DNA of 64,000 bases from Pseudomonas sp. Ant30-3 (lineage in GTDB: Bacteria > Pseudomonadota > Gammaproteobacteria > Pseudomonadales > Pseudomonadaceae): assembly GCF_000690905.1 (NCBI RefSeq), contig NZ_JMCL01000109.1:34168-98167 (forward strand), given 5' to 3'. The notes below the pieces were generated by a model. It made no database searches and was not told the DNA's origin. It saw only the letters and a list, made by a program, of their open reading frames with translations. This document shows positions 50,911-61,800 of this stretch, one piece after another. The position numbers were made by a program, and so were the translations under genes. Position 1 is the first letter of the stretch, and every line of letters starts with the position of its first letter.

Positions 50911-51921
50911 TTACAGCAGGTCTTTTATCAACAATTCAGCCACCTGCACAGCATTCAGCGCCGCGCCTTTGCGCACGTTATCTGACGTCAGCCAGACATT
51001 AAGTTCCGACGGGTCGTCGATTCCCGCGCGAACCCGACCAACGTAGACCACGTCCTGCCCGACCGCGTCACCCACTGCTGTCGGGTAATCGCCGGCCTCT
51101 ACAAGCTCTAGACCGGGGGCCGCTTCCAGTGCTGCGTTGACTTTGGCCAAGTCGATCGCGCTTGCTGACTGCAAGGTCACGCTATAGCTATCGCCAAAAA
51201 ACACCGGGGCTTGAATGCAAGTCACGGAAATCTTCAACGAAGGCAGGGCCATGACCTGACGCAGCTCACGCACCAGGCGTTTTTCCAGCAGCGTATGGCC
51301 CTGCTCGTCCGGCTTGCCGACTTGGGCCAGAAGGTTGAACGCCATTTGCCGATCAAAAAAAGTCGGCTCTAGCGGACGCACGTTGAGCAACTCGGCGGTT
51401 TGCCGAGCCAGTTCGGTCACCGCTTCGCGGCCCTGGGCCGAGACAGCCAGGGCCGCCGTCAGGTTGATGCGTTGCAGATCGAGCAAACCGAGTAACGGTG
51501 CCAGCACCACCGCCAGCGAAGTGGCCGCCGGGCTTGGGCTGCTGACCTGAAACGGATGCTTCAGACCGGCAAGTATTGCTGAGTTGGCCTCCGGCACCAC
51601 TTGCGGCGCCTGGTCGGCTGGTAAGGCGCCGGACAGGTCGATGACCGAGCAACCGGCAGCCGTGGCACGCGGGGCGAAACTGAGGGTAACTGCCGGGCCT
51701 GCCGCAAAAAACACCAGCTGCACTTTGCTGAAATCGAACGCGTCGACCTCGCGCACTCGCACGTTCTTGCCGCGAAACGGTACGGAGTGCCCGGCCGATT
51801 CGCTGCTGGCCAACAGGTGCAGATCGCCCACCGGGAAGTCGCGCTCCTCGAGGATCTGCACAAGCGTTTCGCCGACAGTTCCGGTGGCGCCGATCACGGC
51901 AATATCAAAGGACTGGCTCAT
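50911..51921 (-). CDS. usg: Aspartate-semialdehyde dehydrogenase-like protein lacking the catalytic Cys (Usg)
   Basis: 336 residues. NADP-binding motif VIGATGTVGETLVQILEERDFPV and the overall fold match Asd, but where Asd has the Asn-Cys nucleophile this protein reads VSSPSPAATSLAVV (residues 126-139), with no cysteine. It therefore cannot work as a normal ASA dehydrogenase. The Usg/Asd pair next to each other is typical of Pseudomonas. Role unknown; regulatory or structural function is possible. Confidence 0.88.
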   Translation of the reverse strand: MSQSFDIAVIGATGTVGETLVQILEERDFPVGDLHLLASSESAGHSVPFRGKNVRVREVDAFDFSKVQLVFFAAGPAVTLSFAPRATAAGCSVIDLSGALPADQAPQVVPEANSAILAGLKHPFQVSSPSPAATSLAVVLAPLLGLLDLQRINLTAALAVSAQGREAVTELARQTAELLNVRPLEPTFFDRQMAFNLLAQVGKPDEQGHTLLEKRLVRELRQVMALPSLKISVTCIQAPVFFGDSYSVTLQSASAIDLAKVNAALEAAPGLELVEAGDYPTAVGDAVGQDVVYVGRVRAGIDDPSELNVWLTSDNVRKGAALNAVQVAELLIKDLL

Positions 51922-52001
51922 GGTTCTACCTCAGGCGAAACGGGGGGAGCGGCACTTTACCGGGTGGGTGGCGTGCAGGCAATTCGGTGGGATTGTCGGT
52001 G

Positions 52002-52297
52002 CATGTTCCGGCCCCATCGCTGGCAAGCCAGCTCCTACAGAATCTGGGGTTGTCTGCAGGAGGTTGGTTACATGCTCCGGCCCCATCGCTGGCAAGCCAG
52101 CTCCTACAGAATCTGGGGTTGTCTGCAGGAGGTTGGTTACATGCTCCGGCCCCATCGCTGGCAAGCCAGCTCCTACAGAGTCTGGGGTTGTCTGCAGGAG
52201 GTTGGTTACATGTTCCGGCCCCATCGCTGGCAAGCCAGCTCCTACAGAATTTTTGGGTGTTGCGGATAATTTGTAGGAGCTGGCTTGCCAGCGATGG
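52002..52297. repeat. Tandem array of four 69-base REP units plus one inverted copy
   Basis: Units begin at 52002, 52071, 52140 and 52209 with CATGYTCCGGCCCCATCGC and contain TGGCAAGCCAGCTCCTACAG. The first three are nearly identical along all 69 bases; the fourth diverges after its REP core. An inverted REP (TGTAGGAGCTGGCTTGCCA) lies at 52272-52297. This is a REP singlet cluster expanded by tandem duplication. Confidence 0.95.
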
Positions 52298-52326
52298 CGG
52301 TCGGAAAGGCGCCCCAAATATAAAAA

Positions 52327-52358
52327 AAAGCCCGCGCTTATTGCGAAGCGCGGGCTTT
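52327..52358 (-). terminator. Terminator after asd
   Basis: Stem AAAGCCCGCGCTT / AAGCGCGGGCTTT with a 6-base loop; on the minus strand followed by a T-run. 18 bases after the asd stop. Confidence 0.93.
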
Positions 52359-52375
52359 GTTATTGCTTCAATCAA

Positions 52376-53488
52376 TCAACGCTCAAGCAGAATCCGCAGC
52401 ATGCGACGCAGCGGTTCGGCCGCGCCCCACAGCAGTTGGTCGCCGACGGTAAAAGCACCGAGGTACTGCGTACCCATGTTCAGCTTGCGCAGACGACCCA
52501 CCGGTACATTCAGGGTGCCGGTGACCTTGGTCGGGCTCAGCTCCTGCATGCTGATGTCGCGGTTGTTAGGCACCAGTTTGACCCAAGGGTTGTGCTGGCT
52601 GATCAGCCCTTCGATATCGGCGATCGGCACGTCTTTGTTCAGCTTGATGGTCAGCGCCTGGCTGTGGCAGCGCATGGCACCGATGCGCACGCAGATGCCG
52701 TCGACCGGAATCGGGCTCTTGAAGCGACCCAGAATCTTGTTGGTCTCGGCCTGCGCCTTCCACTCTTCGCGGCTTTGACCGTTCGGCAGCTCCTTGTCGA
52801 TCCACGGGATCAGGCTACCGGCCAACGGCACACCGAAGTTTTCGGTCGGGTAGGCCTCACTGCGCATGGCCTCGGCAACACGGCGATCGATGTCGAGGAT
52901 CGCGCTGGCCGGATCAGCCAGTTGCTCGGCGACGGCGGCGTGGGTGGCGCCCATCTGCTTGATCAGCTCACGCATGTTCTGCGCGCCGGCGCCGGAAGCC
53001 GCCTGATAAGTCATGGCGCTCATCCATTCGACCAGACCGGCTTCGAACAGCCCGCCCAGGCCCATCAGCATCAGACTGACGGTGCAGTTGCCACCGATGT
53101 AGTTCTTGGTGCCGGCGTCGAGCTGCTGGTCGATGACCTTGCGGTTCACCGGGTCCAGCACGATGACGGCATCATCCTGCATGCGCAGGCTGGAGGCAGC
53201 GTCAATCCAGTAACCCTGCCAGCCGGCTTCGCGTAACTTCGGGAACACTTCGCTGGTGTAGTCGCCGCCCTGGCAGGTCAGGATCACATCGAGGGTTTTC
53301 AGCTCTTCAATGCTGTAAGCGTCCTTGAGCGGAGCAATGTCCTTGCCCACGGACGGGCCTTGGCCACCGACATTGGAAGTGGTGAAAAACACCGGCTCGA
53401 TAAGATCGAAATCCTGCTCCTCCAGCATCCGCTGCATGAGCACGGAACCGACCATACCGCGCCAACCGATCAGACCTACACGTTTCAT
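52376..53488 (-). CDS. asd: Aspartate-semialdehyde dehydrogenase
   Basis: 370 residues from the ATG at 53488 (MKRVGLIGWRGMVGSVLMQRM); the open frame extends upstream but only non-coding-like. The catalytic Cys is in IGGNCTVSLMLMGLGGLFE and the substrate-binding His in RIGAMRCHSQALTIKLN. It reduces aspartyl phosphate on the route to Lys, Thr and Met and to diaminopimelate. It is the active paralogue next to usg. Confidence 0.97.
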   Translation of the reverse strand: MKRVGLIGWRGMVGSVLMQRMLEEQDFDLIEPVFFTTSNVGGQGPSVGKDIAPLKDAYSIEELKTLDVILTCQGGDYTSEVFPKLREAGWQGYWIDAASSLRMQDDAVIVLDPVNRKVIDQQLDAGTKNYIGGNCTVSLMLMGLGGLFEAGLVEWMSAMTYQAASGAGAQNMRELIKQMGATHAAVAEQLADPASAILDIDRRVAEAMRSEAYPTENFGVPLAGSLIPWIDKELPNGQSREEWKAQAETNKILGRFKSPIPVDGICVRIGAMRCHSQALTIKLNKDVPIADIEGLISQHNPWVKLVPNNRDISMQELSPTKVTGTLNVPVGRLRKLNMGTQYLGAFTVGDQLLWGAAEPLRRMLRILLER

Positions 53489-53556
53489 CGCAACTACACC
53501 TTCTTGAAAAGTGGGCCGCTGCTTTCGAAGTTGAAAGTGGCAGCGGGCCCGAGAGA

Positions 53557-54639
<1,083 letters not shown>

Positions 54640-54654
54640 GCTTTCCTCATGTCA

Positions 54655-55485
54655 TCAGTGGGTGCGCCCATGGGCGCGCCCGGGAAATTCAAATGTCGCG
54701 GCACTTGTTTTCAAGCGCTTATTTTCAGCCCATAACACCAGCACATCGGTACTGAACGAGCCATCGGCCTCGATCTCGAAATAGTCGCGCACTTCGTTGC
54801 CCATTGATTGCTGCAACTCGCGGATCGCTGCGCGCATCACCTGCGGCGTGCGCATGCGTTCCACCCAGGAGCTGTACTCCAGACGCAGACGTTGACGCGT
54901 TGTGCTGCGGGTATGCAACCCTGCCTCGCTGACCTGACGCAACCACTCGCCGGCGGAATAATCGCGCACATGGCTGGTGTCGCGCAGTACCTCGACGCTC
55001 TGCAAGTACGTGTCGAACAATGGACTGCCCGGTGACAAAATGTCGATGAATGCCGCCACGCCGCCGGGTTTCAGTACCCGGCGAACTTCGCGCAGGGCCA
55101 GACCGAGGTCGCTCCAATGGTGCGCCGAATAGCGGCTGAAGACGAAATCGAATTCGCCCTCGGCGAACGGCAGACGCTCGGCGGCGCCGTGGACGGTGCT
55201 GATGTTAGCCAGATCACGATCGACTGCGGCCGCCGCGACTACATCAAGCATTTGTTGCGACAAATCGTAGGCGACCACTTCCTTGACCAGCGCGGCGACG
55301 TGAAAACTCACGTGGCCGGCGCCGCAACCCAGGTCCAGCACGCGTGCATTGCCCTGCCCGGCCAGTTCGGCCTGTAGCAGTGCGAACTCGGCGCCCTGAG
55401 CGTGGACAGCGCTGCTCAGGTAGGCGGCGGCCTGTTCACCGAATTGCTTCTGGACGACCTGGGTGTGCTGGGCGGTGTGGGGCAT
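54655..55485 (-). CDS. Class I SAM-dependent methyltransferase
   Basis: 276 residues from the ATG at 55485 (MPHTAQHTQVVQKQFGEQAAAYL). SAM motif RVLDLGCGAGHVSFHVAALV, followed by FSRYSAHHWSDLGLALREVRRVLKPGGVAAFIDI, is the UbiE/Methyltransf_11 pattern. Substrate unknown. It sits between leuB and leuD with REP DNA upstream; the last 20 residues (RLKTSAATFEFPGRAHGRTH) look like an unselected extension. Confidence 0.88.
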   Translation of the reverse strand: MPHTAQHTQVVQKQFGEQAAAYLSSAVHAQGAEFALLQAELAGQGNARVLDLGCGAGHVSFHVAALVKEVVAYDLSQQMLDVVAAAAVDRDLANISTVHGAAERLPFAEGEFDFVFSRYSAHHWSDLGLALREVRRVLKPGGVAAFIDILSPGSPLFDTYLQSVEVLRDTSHVRDYSAGEWLRQVSEAGLHTRSTTRQRLRLEYSSWVERMRTPQVMRAAIRELQQSMGNEVRDYFEIEADGSFSTDVLVLWAENKRLKTSAATFEFPGRAHGRTH

Positions 55486-55522
55486 AGTCACATCCTTACA
55501 TTTGTGTTGTTTTGGCTGCCGT

Positions 55523-55597
55523 CTTCGCGAGCAGGCTCGCTCCCACAGGTTTTGTGAACGCTGCAAATCAATGTGGGAGCGAGCCTGCTCGCGAAGG
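55523..55597. repeat. Paired REP element (REPIN)
   Basis: CTTCGCGAGCAGGCTCGCTCCCACA and its perfect inverse TGTGGGAGCGAGCCTGCTCGCGAAG, 24 bases apart. Between leuD and the methyltransferase gene. Confidence 0.95.
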
Positions 55598-55618
55598 GCC
55601 CCGCGCTGACTACATCAA

Positions 55619-56263
55619 TCACGCATCACGAAACAACCAAGGCTGGCTCGCCCGATGCTTGCCTTCAAAGGTCGCAATCGCTTCGTGGTCCTGCAAGGTC
55701 AGGCCGATATCGTCCAGACCGTTGAGCAGGCAATGCTTGCGGAACGCATCAATCTCGAAGCTCAAAACCTTGCCATCCGGGCGGGTGACAGTCTGGGCTT
55801 GCAAATCCACCTGCAGCTGATAACCCGGATTTGCCTCGACCTGCTGAAACAACTCATCCACTTCTGCGTCGCCAAGGATGATCGGCAACAAACCGTTCTT
55901 GAAGCTGTTGTTGAAGAAAATGTCGGCGTAGCTCGGCGCGATGATGCTGCGGAAACCGTATTCTTCCAAGGCCCACGGCGCGTGCTCGCGGCTGGAGCCG
56001 CAGCCGAAGTTTTCCCGCGCCAGCAACACGCTGGCGCCTTGATAACGCTCGGCGTTGAGCACGAAATCCTTGTTCAACGGGCGCTTGGAGTTGTCCTGAT
56101 ACGGCTGCCCGACATCCAGATAACGCCACTCATCGAACAGGTTCGGACCAAAACCGGTGCGCTTGATCGATTTCAGAAACTGCTTCGGGATGATCTGGTC
56201 GGTGTCGACGTTGGCACGATCCAGCGGCGCGACAAGTCCAGTGTGCTGGGTAAAAGCTTTCAT
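55619..56263 (-). CDS. leuD: 3-isopropylmalate dehydratase small subunit
   Basis: 214 residues. RANVDTDQIIPKQFLKSIKRTGFG, LLARENFGCGSSREHAPWALEEYGFRSIIAPSYADIFFNNSFKNGLLPI are the swivel-domain signature. Pairs with LeuC. 10 bases after leuC. Confidence 0.97.
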   Translation of the reverse strand: MKAFTQHTGLVAPLDRANVDTDQIIPKQFLKSIKRTGFGPNLFDEWRYLDVGQPYQDNSKRPLNKDFVLNAERYQGASVLLARENFGCGSSREHAPWALEEYGFRSIIAPSYADIFFNNSFKNGLLPIILGDAEVDELFQQVEANPGYQLQVDLQAQTVTRPDGKVLSFEIDAFRKHCLLNGLDDIGLTLQDHEAIATFEGKHRASQPWLFRDA

Positions 56264-56273
56264 GCTGCGCTCC

Positions 56274-57692
56274 TCAGATCAATTCACGAACGTCGACAAA
56301 ACGACCATTCACTGCAGCGGCTGCGGCCATGGCCGGGCTCACCAGGTGGGTACGACCACCAGCGCCCTGCCGCCCTTCGAAGTTGCGGTTGGAGGTCGAT
56401 GCGCAATGCTCGCCCGACTCCAAACGGTCCGGGTTCATCGCCAGGCACATCGAGCAACCCGGCTCGCGCCATTCAAAACCGGCCTCGAGGAAAATCTTGT
56501 CGAGACCTTCCGCTTCCGCCTGCGCTTTCACCAGACCTGAACCCGGCACCACGATGGCCTGCTTGATGGTCGAAGCCACTTTGCGGCCCTTGGCGATCAC
56601 GGCCGCTGCGCGCAAATCTTCGATCCGCGAGTTGGTGCAGGAACCGATGAAAACCCGGTCCAGCTGGATGTCGGTGATCGCCTGGTTGGCGGTCAGGCCC
56701 ATGTATTTCAACGCCCGCTCAATCGAGCCACGCTTGACCAGGTCGGCTTCCTGCGCCGGATCCGGCACGTTTTGATCAACGGCCAGGACCATTTCCGGCG
56801 AAGTGCCCCAACTGACTTGCGGTTTGATCTGGGTCGCGTCGAGTTCGACCACGGTGTCGAACACCGCATCGGTGTCAGACACCAGGTCTTTCCAGGCTTC
56901 GACCGCCAGGTCCCATTCCGCGCCTTTCGGGGCGAAGGGGCGACCCTTGACGTAGGCCACGGTTTTTTCATCCGCCGCCACCAGGCCTACGCGAGCGCCG
57001 GCCTCGATGGACATGTTGCAGATGGTCATGCGCCCTTCGACGGAAAGATCGCGAATAGCGCTGCCAGCGAATTCGATCGCGTGGCCATTACCGCCGGCCG
57101 TGCCGATCTTGCCGATCACCGCGAGGACGATGTCCTTGGCGGTCACGCCGAACGGCAACTGACCTTCGACCGAGACCAGCATGTTCTTCATTTTCTTGGC
57201 GACCAGGCATTGCGTGGCAAGCACATGCTCGACCTCGGAGGTGCCAATCCCGTGAGCCAGCGCGCCAAATGCGCCGTGGGTCGAGGTATGGGAGTCGCCG
57301 CAGACCACGGTCATGCCCGGCAAGGTCGCGCCCTGCTCCGGGCCGATGACGTGGACGATGCCTTGGCGGATGTCATTCATTTTGAATTCGACAATGCCGT
57401 ATTCATCGCAGTTGTCGTCAAGGGTCTGAACCTGCAAACGCGAGACCTGATCGGCAATGGCCTCGATGCCGCCCTTGCGCTCCGGCGTCGTCGGTACGTT
57501 GTGGTCCGGGGTCGCGATGTTGGCATCGATGCGCCACGGCTTGCGCCCGGCAATGCGCAGGCCTTCGAAGGCCTGCGGCGACGTCACTTCATGAATGATG
57601 TGACGATCGATGTAGATCAGCGCAGAGCCATCGTCGCGCTGCTTGACCAAATGCGAATCCCAGAGCTTGTCGTAGAGCGTTTTGCCGGCCAT
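56274..57692 (-). CDS. leuC: 3-isopropylmalate dehydratase large subunit
   Basis: 472 residues of the aconitase family. The [4Fe-4S] cysteines are in FIGSCTNSRIEDLR and PGCSMCLAMN; VCGDSHTSTHGAFGALAHGIGTSEVEHVLATQ is conserved. Isomerises isopropylmalate. First gene of the minus-strand leu group and divergent from a LysR gene 149 bases away. Confidence 0.97.
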   Translation of the reverse strand: MAGKTLYDKLWDSHLVKQRDDGSALIYIDRHIIHEVTSPQAFEGLRIAGRKPWRIDANIATPDHNVPTTPERKGGIEAIADQVSRLQVQTLDDNCDEYGIVEFKMNDIRQGIVHVIGPEQGATLPGMTVVCGDSHTSTHGAFGALAHGIGTSEVEHVLATQCLVAKKMKNMLVSVEGQLPFGVTAKDIVLAVIGKIGTAGGNGHAIEFAGSAIRDLSVEGRMTICNMSIEAGARVGLVAADEKTVAYVKGRPFAPKGAEWDLAVEAWKDLVSDTDAVFDTVVELDATQIKPQVSWGTSPEMVLAVDQNVPDPAQEADLVKRGSIERALKYMGLTANQAITDIQLDRVFIGSCTNSRIEDLRAAAVIAKGRKVASTIKQAIVVPGSGLVKAQAEAEGLDKIFLEAGFEWREPGCSMCLAMNPDRLESGEHCASTSNRNFEGRQGAGGRTHLVSPAMAAAAAVNGRFVDVRELI

Positions 57693-57841
57693 CAGACGTT
57701 TTCCTCATCAGCGTATTTCTATGCCCCGGGCTTCGAGAAACTCAATAACCCTTTGGCTTGTGAGGTCGATCCTAGGGGGTTACATTAAATAACTCAAATT
57801 CATATTTTTTATGCTTTGGATAACCAACTGGAATACTGCAA

Positions 57842-58732
57842 ATGGACCTCGCCAACCTTAATGCCTTTATTGCCATCGCCGAGACCGGCAGCTTCTCCGG
57901 CGCGGGCGAACGGCTGCACCTGACGCAGCCGGCCATCAGCAAGCGCATCGCCGGGCTGGAACAGCAACTGAAAGTACGCCTGTTTGATCGATTGGGCCGC
58001 GAAGTCGGCCTCACCGAGGCCGGACGTGCCTTGCTGCCGCGGGCTTACCAGATACTGAACGTGCTGGACGACACGAGGCGCGCGCTGACCAATCTGACCG
58101 GCGAAGTGACCGGCCGCCTGACGCTGGCCACCAGTCACCACATCGGACTGCACCGTTTGCCGCCGTTGTTACGCGCCTTCACTCGCCAATACCCACAGGT
58201 CGCGCTGGATATTCAGTTCCTTGATTCGGAAGTGGCCTACGAGGAAATCCTCCACGGCCGTGCCGAACTGGCGGTGATCACCCTGGCGCCCGAGCCGCAC
58301 AATCTGGTCAAGGCCACGCCGGTGTGGGACGACCCGCTGGATTTTGTGGTTGCCCCAGAACATTCGTTGATCAGCAACGGTGCGGTCAACCTGGCCGACA
58401 TCGCACGGCATCCGGCCGTGTTTCCAGGCGGCAACACCTTTACTCACCATATCGTCCAGCGCCTGTTCGAAGCACAAGGGCTGACGCCGAACATCGCCAT
58501 GAGCACCAACTATCTGGAAACCATAAAGATGATGGTCTCCATCGGCCTCGCCTGGAGCGTGCTGCCGCGCACGATGCTCGATGATCAGGTCGCAAGCATT
58601 CCATTGCCGGGCATACAGCTCACTCGCCAGCTAGGCTATATCGTGCACACCGAACGGACGCTGTCGAACGCGGCGAAAGCCTTTATGGCTTTGCTGGATG
58701 CGCAAATCGATCTGCCAGGGACTCACGGCTGA
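57842..58732 (+). CDS. LysR-family regulator divergent from leuC
   Basis: 296 residues. HTH DLANLNAFIAIAETGSFSGAGERLHLTQPAISKRIAGLEQQLKVRLFDRLGREVGLTEAGR, then an effector domain. Divergent position with AT-rich spacer (GTTACATTAAATAACTC) makes it the likely leuCD(B) activator; direct evidence is not available from sequence. Confidence 0.9.
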   Translation: MDLANLNAFIAIAETGSFSGAGERLHLTQPAISKRIAGLEQQLKVRLFDRLGREVGLTEAGRALLPRAYQILNVLDDTRRALTNLTGEVTGRLTLATSHHIGLHRLPPLLRAFTRQYPQVALDIQFLDSEVAYEEILHGRAELAVITLAPEPHNLVKATPVWDDPLDFVVAPEHSLISNGAVNLADIARHPAVFPGGNTFTHHIVQRLFEAQGLTPNIAMSTNYLETIKMMVSIGLAWSVLPRTMLDDQVASIPLPGIQLTRQLGYIVHTERTLSNAAKAFMALLDAQIDLPGTHG

Positions 58733-58801
58733 GTTGTGCTACTCCTATAGAGCCAGGATTTCCGGTCACTAACGCCCCAACCAGTTCAAGGCTTGTTGCC
58801 A

Positions 58802-61800
58802 ATGCCGAAATCGTTTGACCGTATGCCGCCGATGCCCCGCATCCAGGCCATCGACCCGCGACATTCCGAACAAAGCTGGGAAAGTGCCCCGCAATTGCTG
58901 GCCGCGCTTAATGGCGCGCGTCTCGGTGCCTGGTATTGGGACATCGAGCGCGGGCAGATCAGTTGGTCGCGGGGAACGCAGGCTCTATTCGGCTTCGATC
59001 CGCGACAACCGTTGCCCAAGGACCTGGAATACCTCGACCTGCTGCCGCCCGAAGACCGCGCGAAAACCGTTCGCGCCTTCCACGCAGTGATTGCCGGCGC
59101 GCCACTGGAACAGGCAATGCATCACCGCATTCGCTGGCCCGACGGCAGTCTGCACTGGCTGGAGGTCAGCGGCAGCCTGCTGCCCGACAAACACGGGCGT
59201 CCGCGCATGATCGGGGTGATCCGCGAAATCACCCTTCAGCGCCAGCGCGAACAGGCGCTGAGCAGCTCGGAAAAACGTTTCGCGACGCTGTTTCACCTGT
59301 GCCCGAACATGGTCTTGCTGACCCGTCAGGAAGACGGCCTGATCACCGAAGCGAATCAGTATTTCGAAAGCCTGTTCGGCTGGCCGGTGCAGGATGCAAT
59401 TGGTCGCACCACGCTGGAACTGGGTCTTTGGGTGCACCCGGAGCAACGGGAGGCGCTGGTCATCGCCACCAAAGCCAAGGGTGAGTTGACCAGCATGGAA
59501 GTGCAGTTCCGTGCCAGCAACGGGCAGATCCACGACGGCATTCTCAGCGCGCAGAAAGTCGAACTTGAAGGCCAGCCATATCTGCTCAGCACGTTCCTCG
59601 ACACCACTGAACGCAAGGTCGCCGAACATGCACTCAAGGACAGCCAGGAGCGGCTCGACCTGGCGCTGAATTCGGCGCAGCTCGGCACCTGGGACTGGCA
59701 CATTCCCAGCGGCATGCTGTACGGCTCGGCGCGCGCCGCACAACTGCACGGCCTTGACGCCAAGCCTTTTCATGAATCGTTCGAGGCGTTTTTCGAGGGT
59801 GTCCCCGGTGAGGAACGCGATAGCATGCGCGACGCCTATCGCAGCTTGCGCGAGGGTCCGGCCGGCAATTACCAACTGACTTACCGCGTGCAGCTGCCCG
59901 ATGGCAGTTCGCGCTATCTCGAGAGCCGCGCCCGCCTCTATCGCGACGACGACGGCGTGCCATTGCGCATGGCCGGCACATTGCTGGACATCACCGATCA
60001 AGTGGAGCGCGAGCAGAAACTGGTCGCCTCCGAAGAAAAATTCGCCACGCTGTTCCAGGTCAGCCCGGACCCGATCTGCGTGACGCAACAGGACACCGGC
60101 CAATTCATCGAGATCAATTCCAGTTTTTCCCAGACTTTCGGCTGGAGCACCGCCGAGGTGATCGGTCGCAGCGCCGACGAAATCGGCCTGTGGGACGCGT
60201 CGGCGAGAAGCCTGAAGCGGATCGAACAGGTCATCCGCGAACAGGGCTTGAACAATGTTGCGATCCACGTGCAGCACAAGGACGGCCAGGTGTTGACCTG
60301 CGTGATTTCCAGCCGGCAAATCAGCGTCGGCGACCAGCCTTGCATCGTCACGACCCTGCGCGACATCACCCAGCAGCAGCGCTCGGAGGCAGCGCTGAAG
60401 GCCAGCGAAGAAAAATTCGCCAAAGCTTTCCACTCAAGTCCCGACGCCATCACCATCACCGAACGCGACACCGGCCGCTATCTGGAGGTCAACGACGGCT
60501 TCTGCCGTCTGACGGGCTACCGCGCGGATGAGGTGCTGGGGCGCACAGTGCATCAGGTCGGCGTCTGGGCCGACGAAAAACAGCGTGTGGCGCTGCTGGC
60601 CGAGCTGCAACTCAAAGGCCGCGTGCACCATCAGGAAATGCTCGCGCACAACAAGCGTGGCGACCTGTTGACCGTGGAAGTGTCGGTAGAACCGATCACG
60701 CTCAATGAAACCGCCTGCCTGTTATTGACCGCGCGGGACGTCAGCCTGTTGAAAAATGCCGAGGCGCAGATTCGGCATCTGGCTTATCACGATCCGCTGA
60801 CCAACCTGCCCAATCGCGCGCTGCTGATGGATCGGCTGAGCCAGCAGATTGCGCTGCTGAAACGGCACAATCTGCGCGGCGCACTGATGTTCCTCGATCT
60901 CGACCACTTCAAGCACATCAATGACTCACTGGGACACCCGGTGGGCGATACGGTGTTGAAGATCATCACCGCTCGCCTCGAGGCCAGCGTGCGCATGGAA
61001 GACACCGTGGCGCGACTTGGCGGCGATGAATTTGTGGTGCTGCTCAGTGGCCTGGAAGGTTCGCGCGACGAAGTCAGTGATCAGGTGCTGGAACTGGCGG
61101 ATACCCTGCGCGAGCTGCTCTCGGCACCGATGTTTCTCGACGGCCAGCGTTTGCAAGTCACGCCGAGTATCGGCATCGCCCTGATTCCCGATCACGGCTC
61201 GACCCCGATCGATTTGCTCAAGCGCGCGGACATTGCGCTGTATCGCGCCAAGGACTCGGGTCGCAATACCGCGCAGATGTATCACAACTCCATGCAGAAG
61301 GCCGCGAGCGAACGCCTGCGCATGGAAACGGACTTGCGTTTGGCCATTTCCCGCGGTGAATTCCGCGTGCATTACCAGCCCCAGGTGGATGCGCGTGACG
61401 GACGCATTGTCGGCGCCGAAGCGCTGGTGCGCTGGAATCACCCGGAGCTCGGCGCGCAATCGCCCCACGAATTCATCAAGGTACTTGAAGACAGTGGGCT
61501 GATTCTGGAGGTCGGCACCTGGATCGTCGATGAAGCCTGCAACGCCTTCAAATACTTGATCGAGCAAGACCTGATCGATCCACTGGATTTCAGCCTGTGC
61601 GTGAACATCAGCCCGCGGCAGTTTCGTCAGAACGATTTCGTCGAACGCATCGAACACAGCCTCAGCAGCCACGGCCTGCCCTATTCGTTACTGAAACTGG
61701 AGATCACCGAAGGCATCGTCATTCAGAATCTGGACGACACCATCGGCAAAATGCGTCGTCTGAAAAAGCTCGGCGTCAGCTTCGCCATGGATGATTTCGG

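Larger units (their letters stand above)
51922..52375. other. REP-filled intergenic region between asd and usg
   Basis: 454 bases holding a tandem REP array and the asd terminator. All open frames here are artefacts of the 69-base (23-codon) repeat unit. The usg promoter, if separate, must lie between about 51922 and 52000 or be upstream of the array. Confidence 0.7.

Noticed and set aside
52002..52297. CRISPR array
   Set aside because: The repeats are direct copies with near-identical spacers and palindromic REP cores; no variable spacers and no cas genes.
51584..52778. Several overlapping open frames across the REP array
   Set aside because: The 69-base unit is 23 codons, so any stop-free unit yields a long repetitive frame; no ribosome site and no gene-like composition.
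58985..60433. 482-codon minus-strand frame opposite the PAS-GGDEF-EAL gene
   Set aside because: Antisense shadow; PAS, GGDEF and EAL motifs are on the plus strand.
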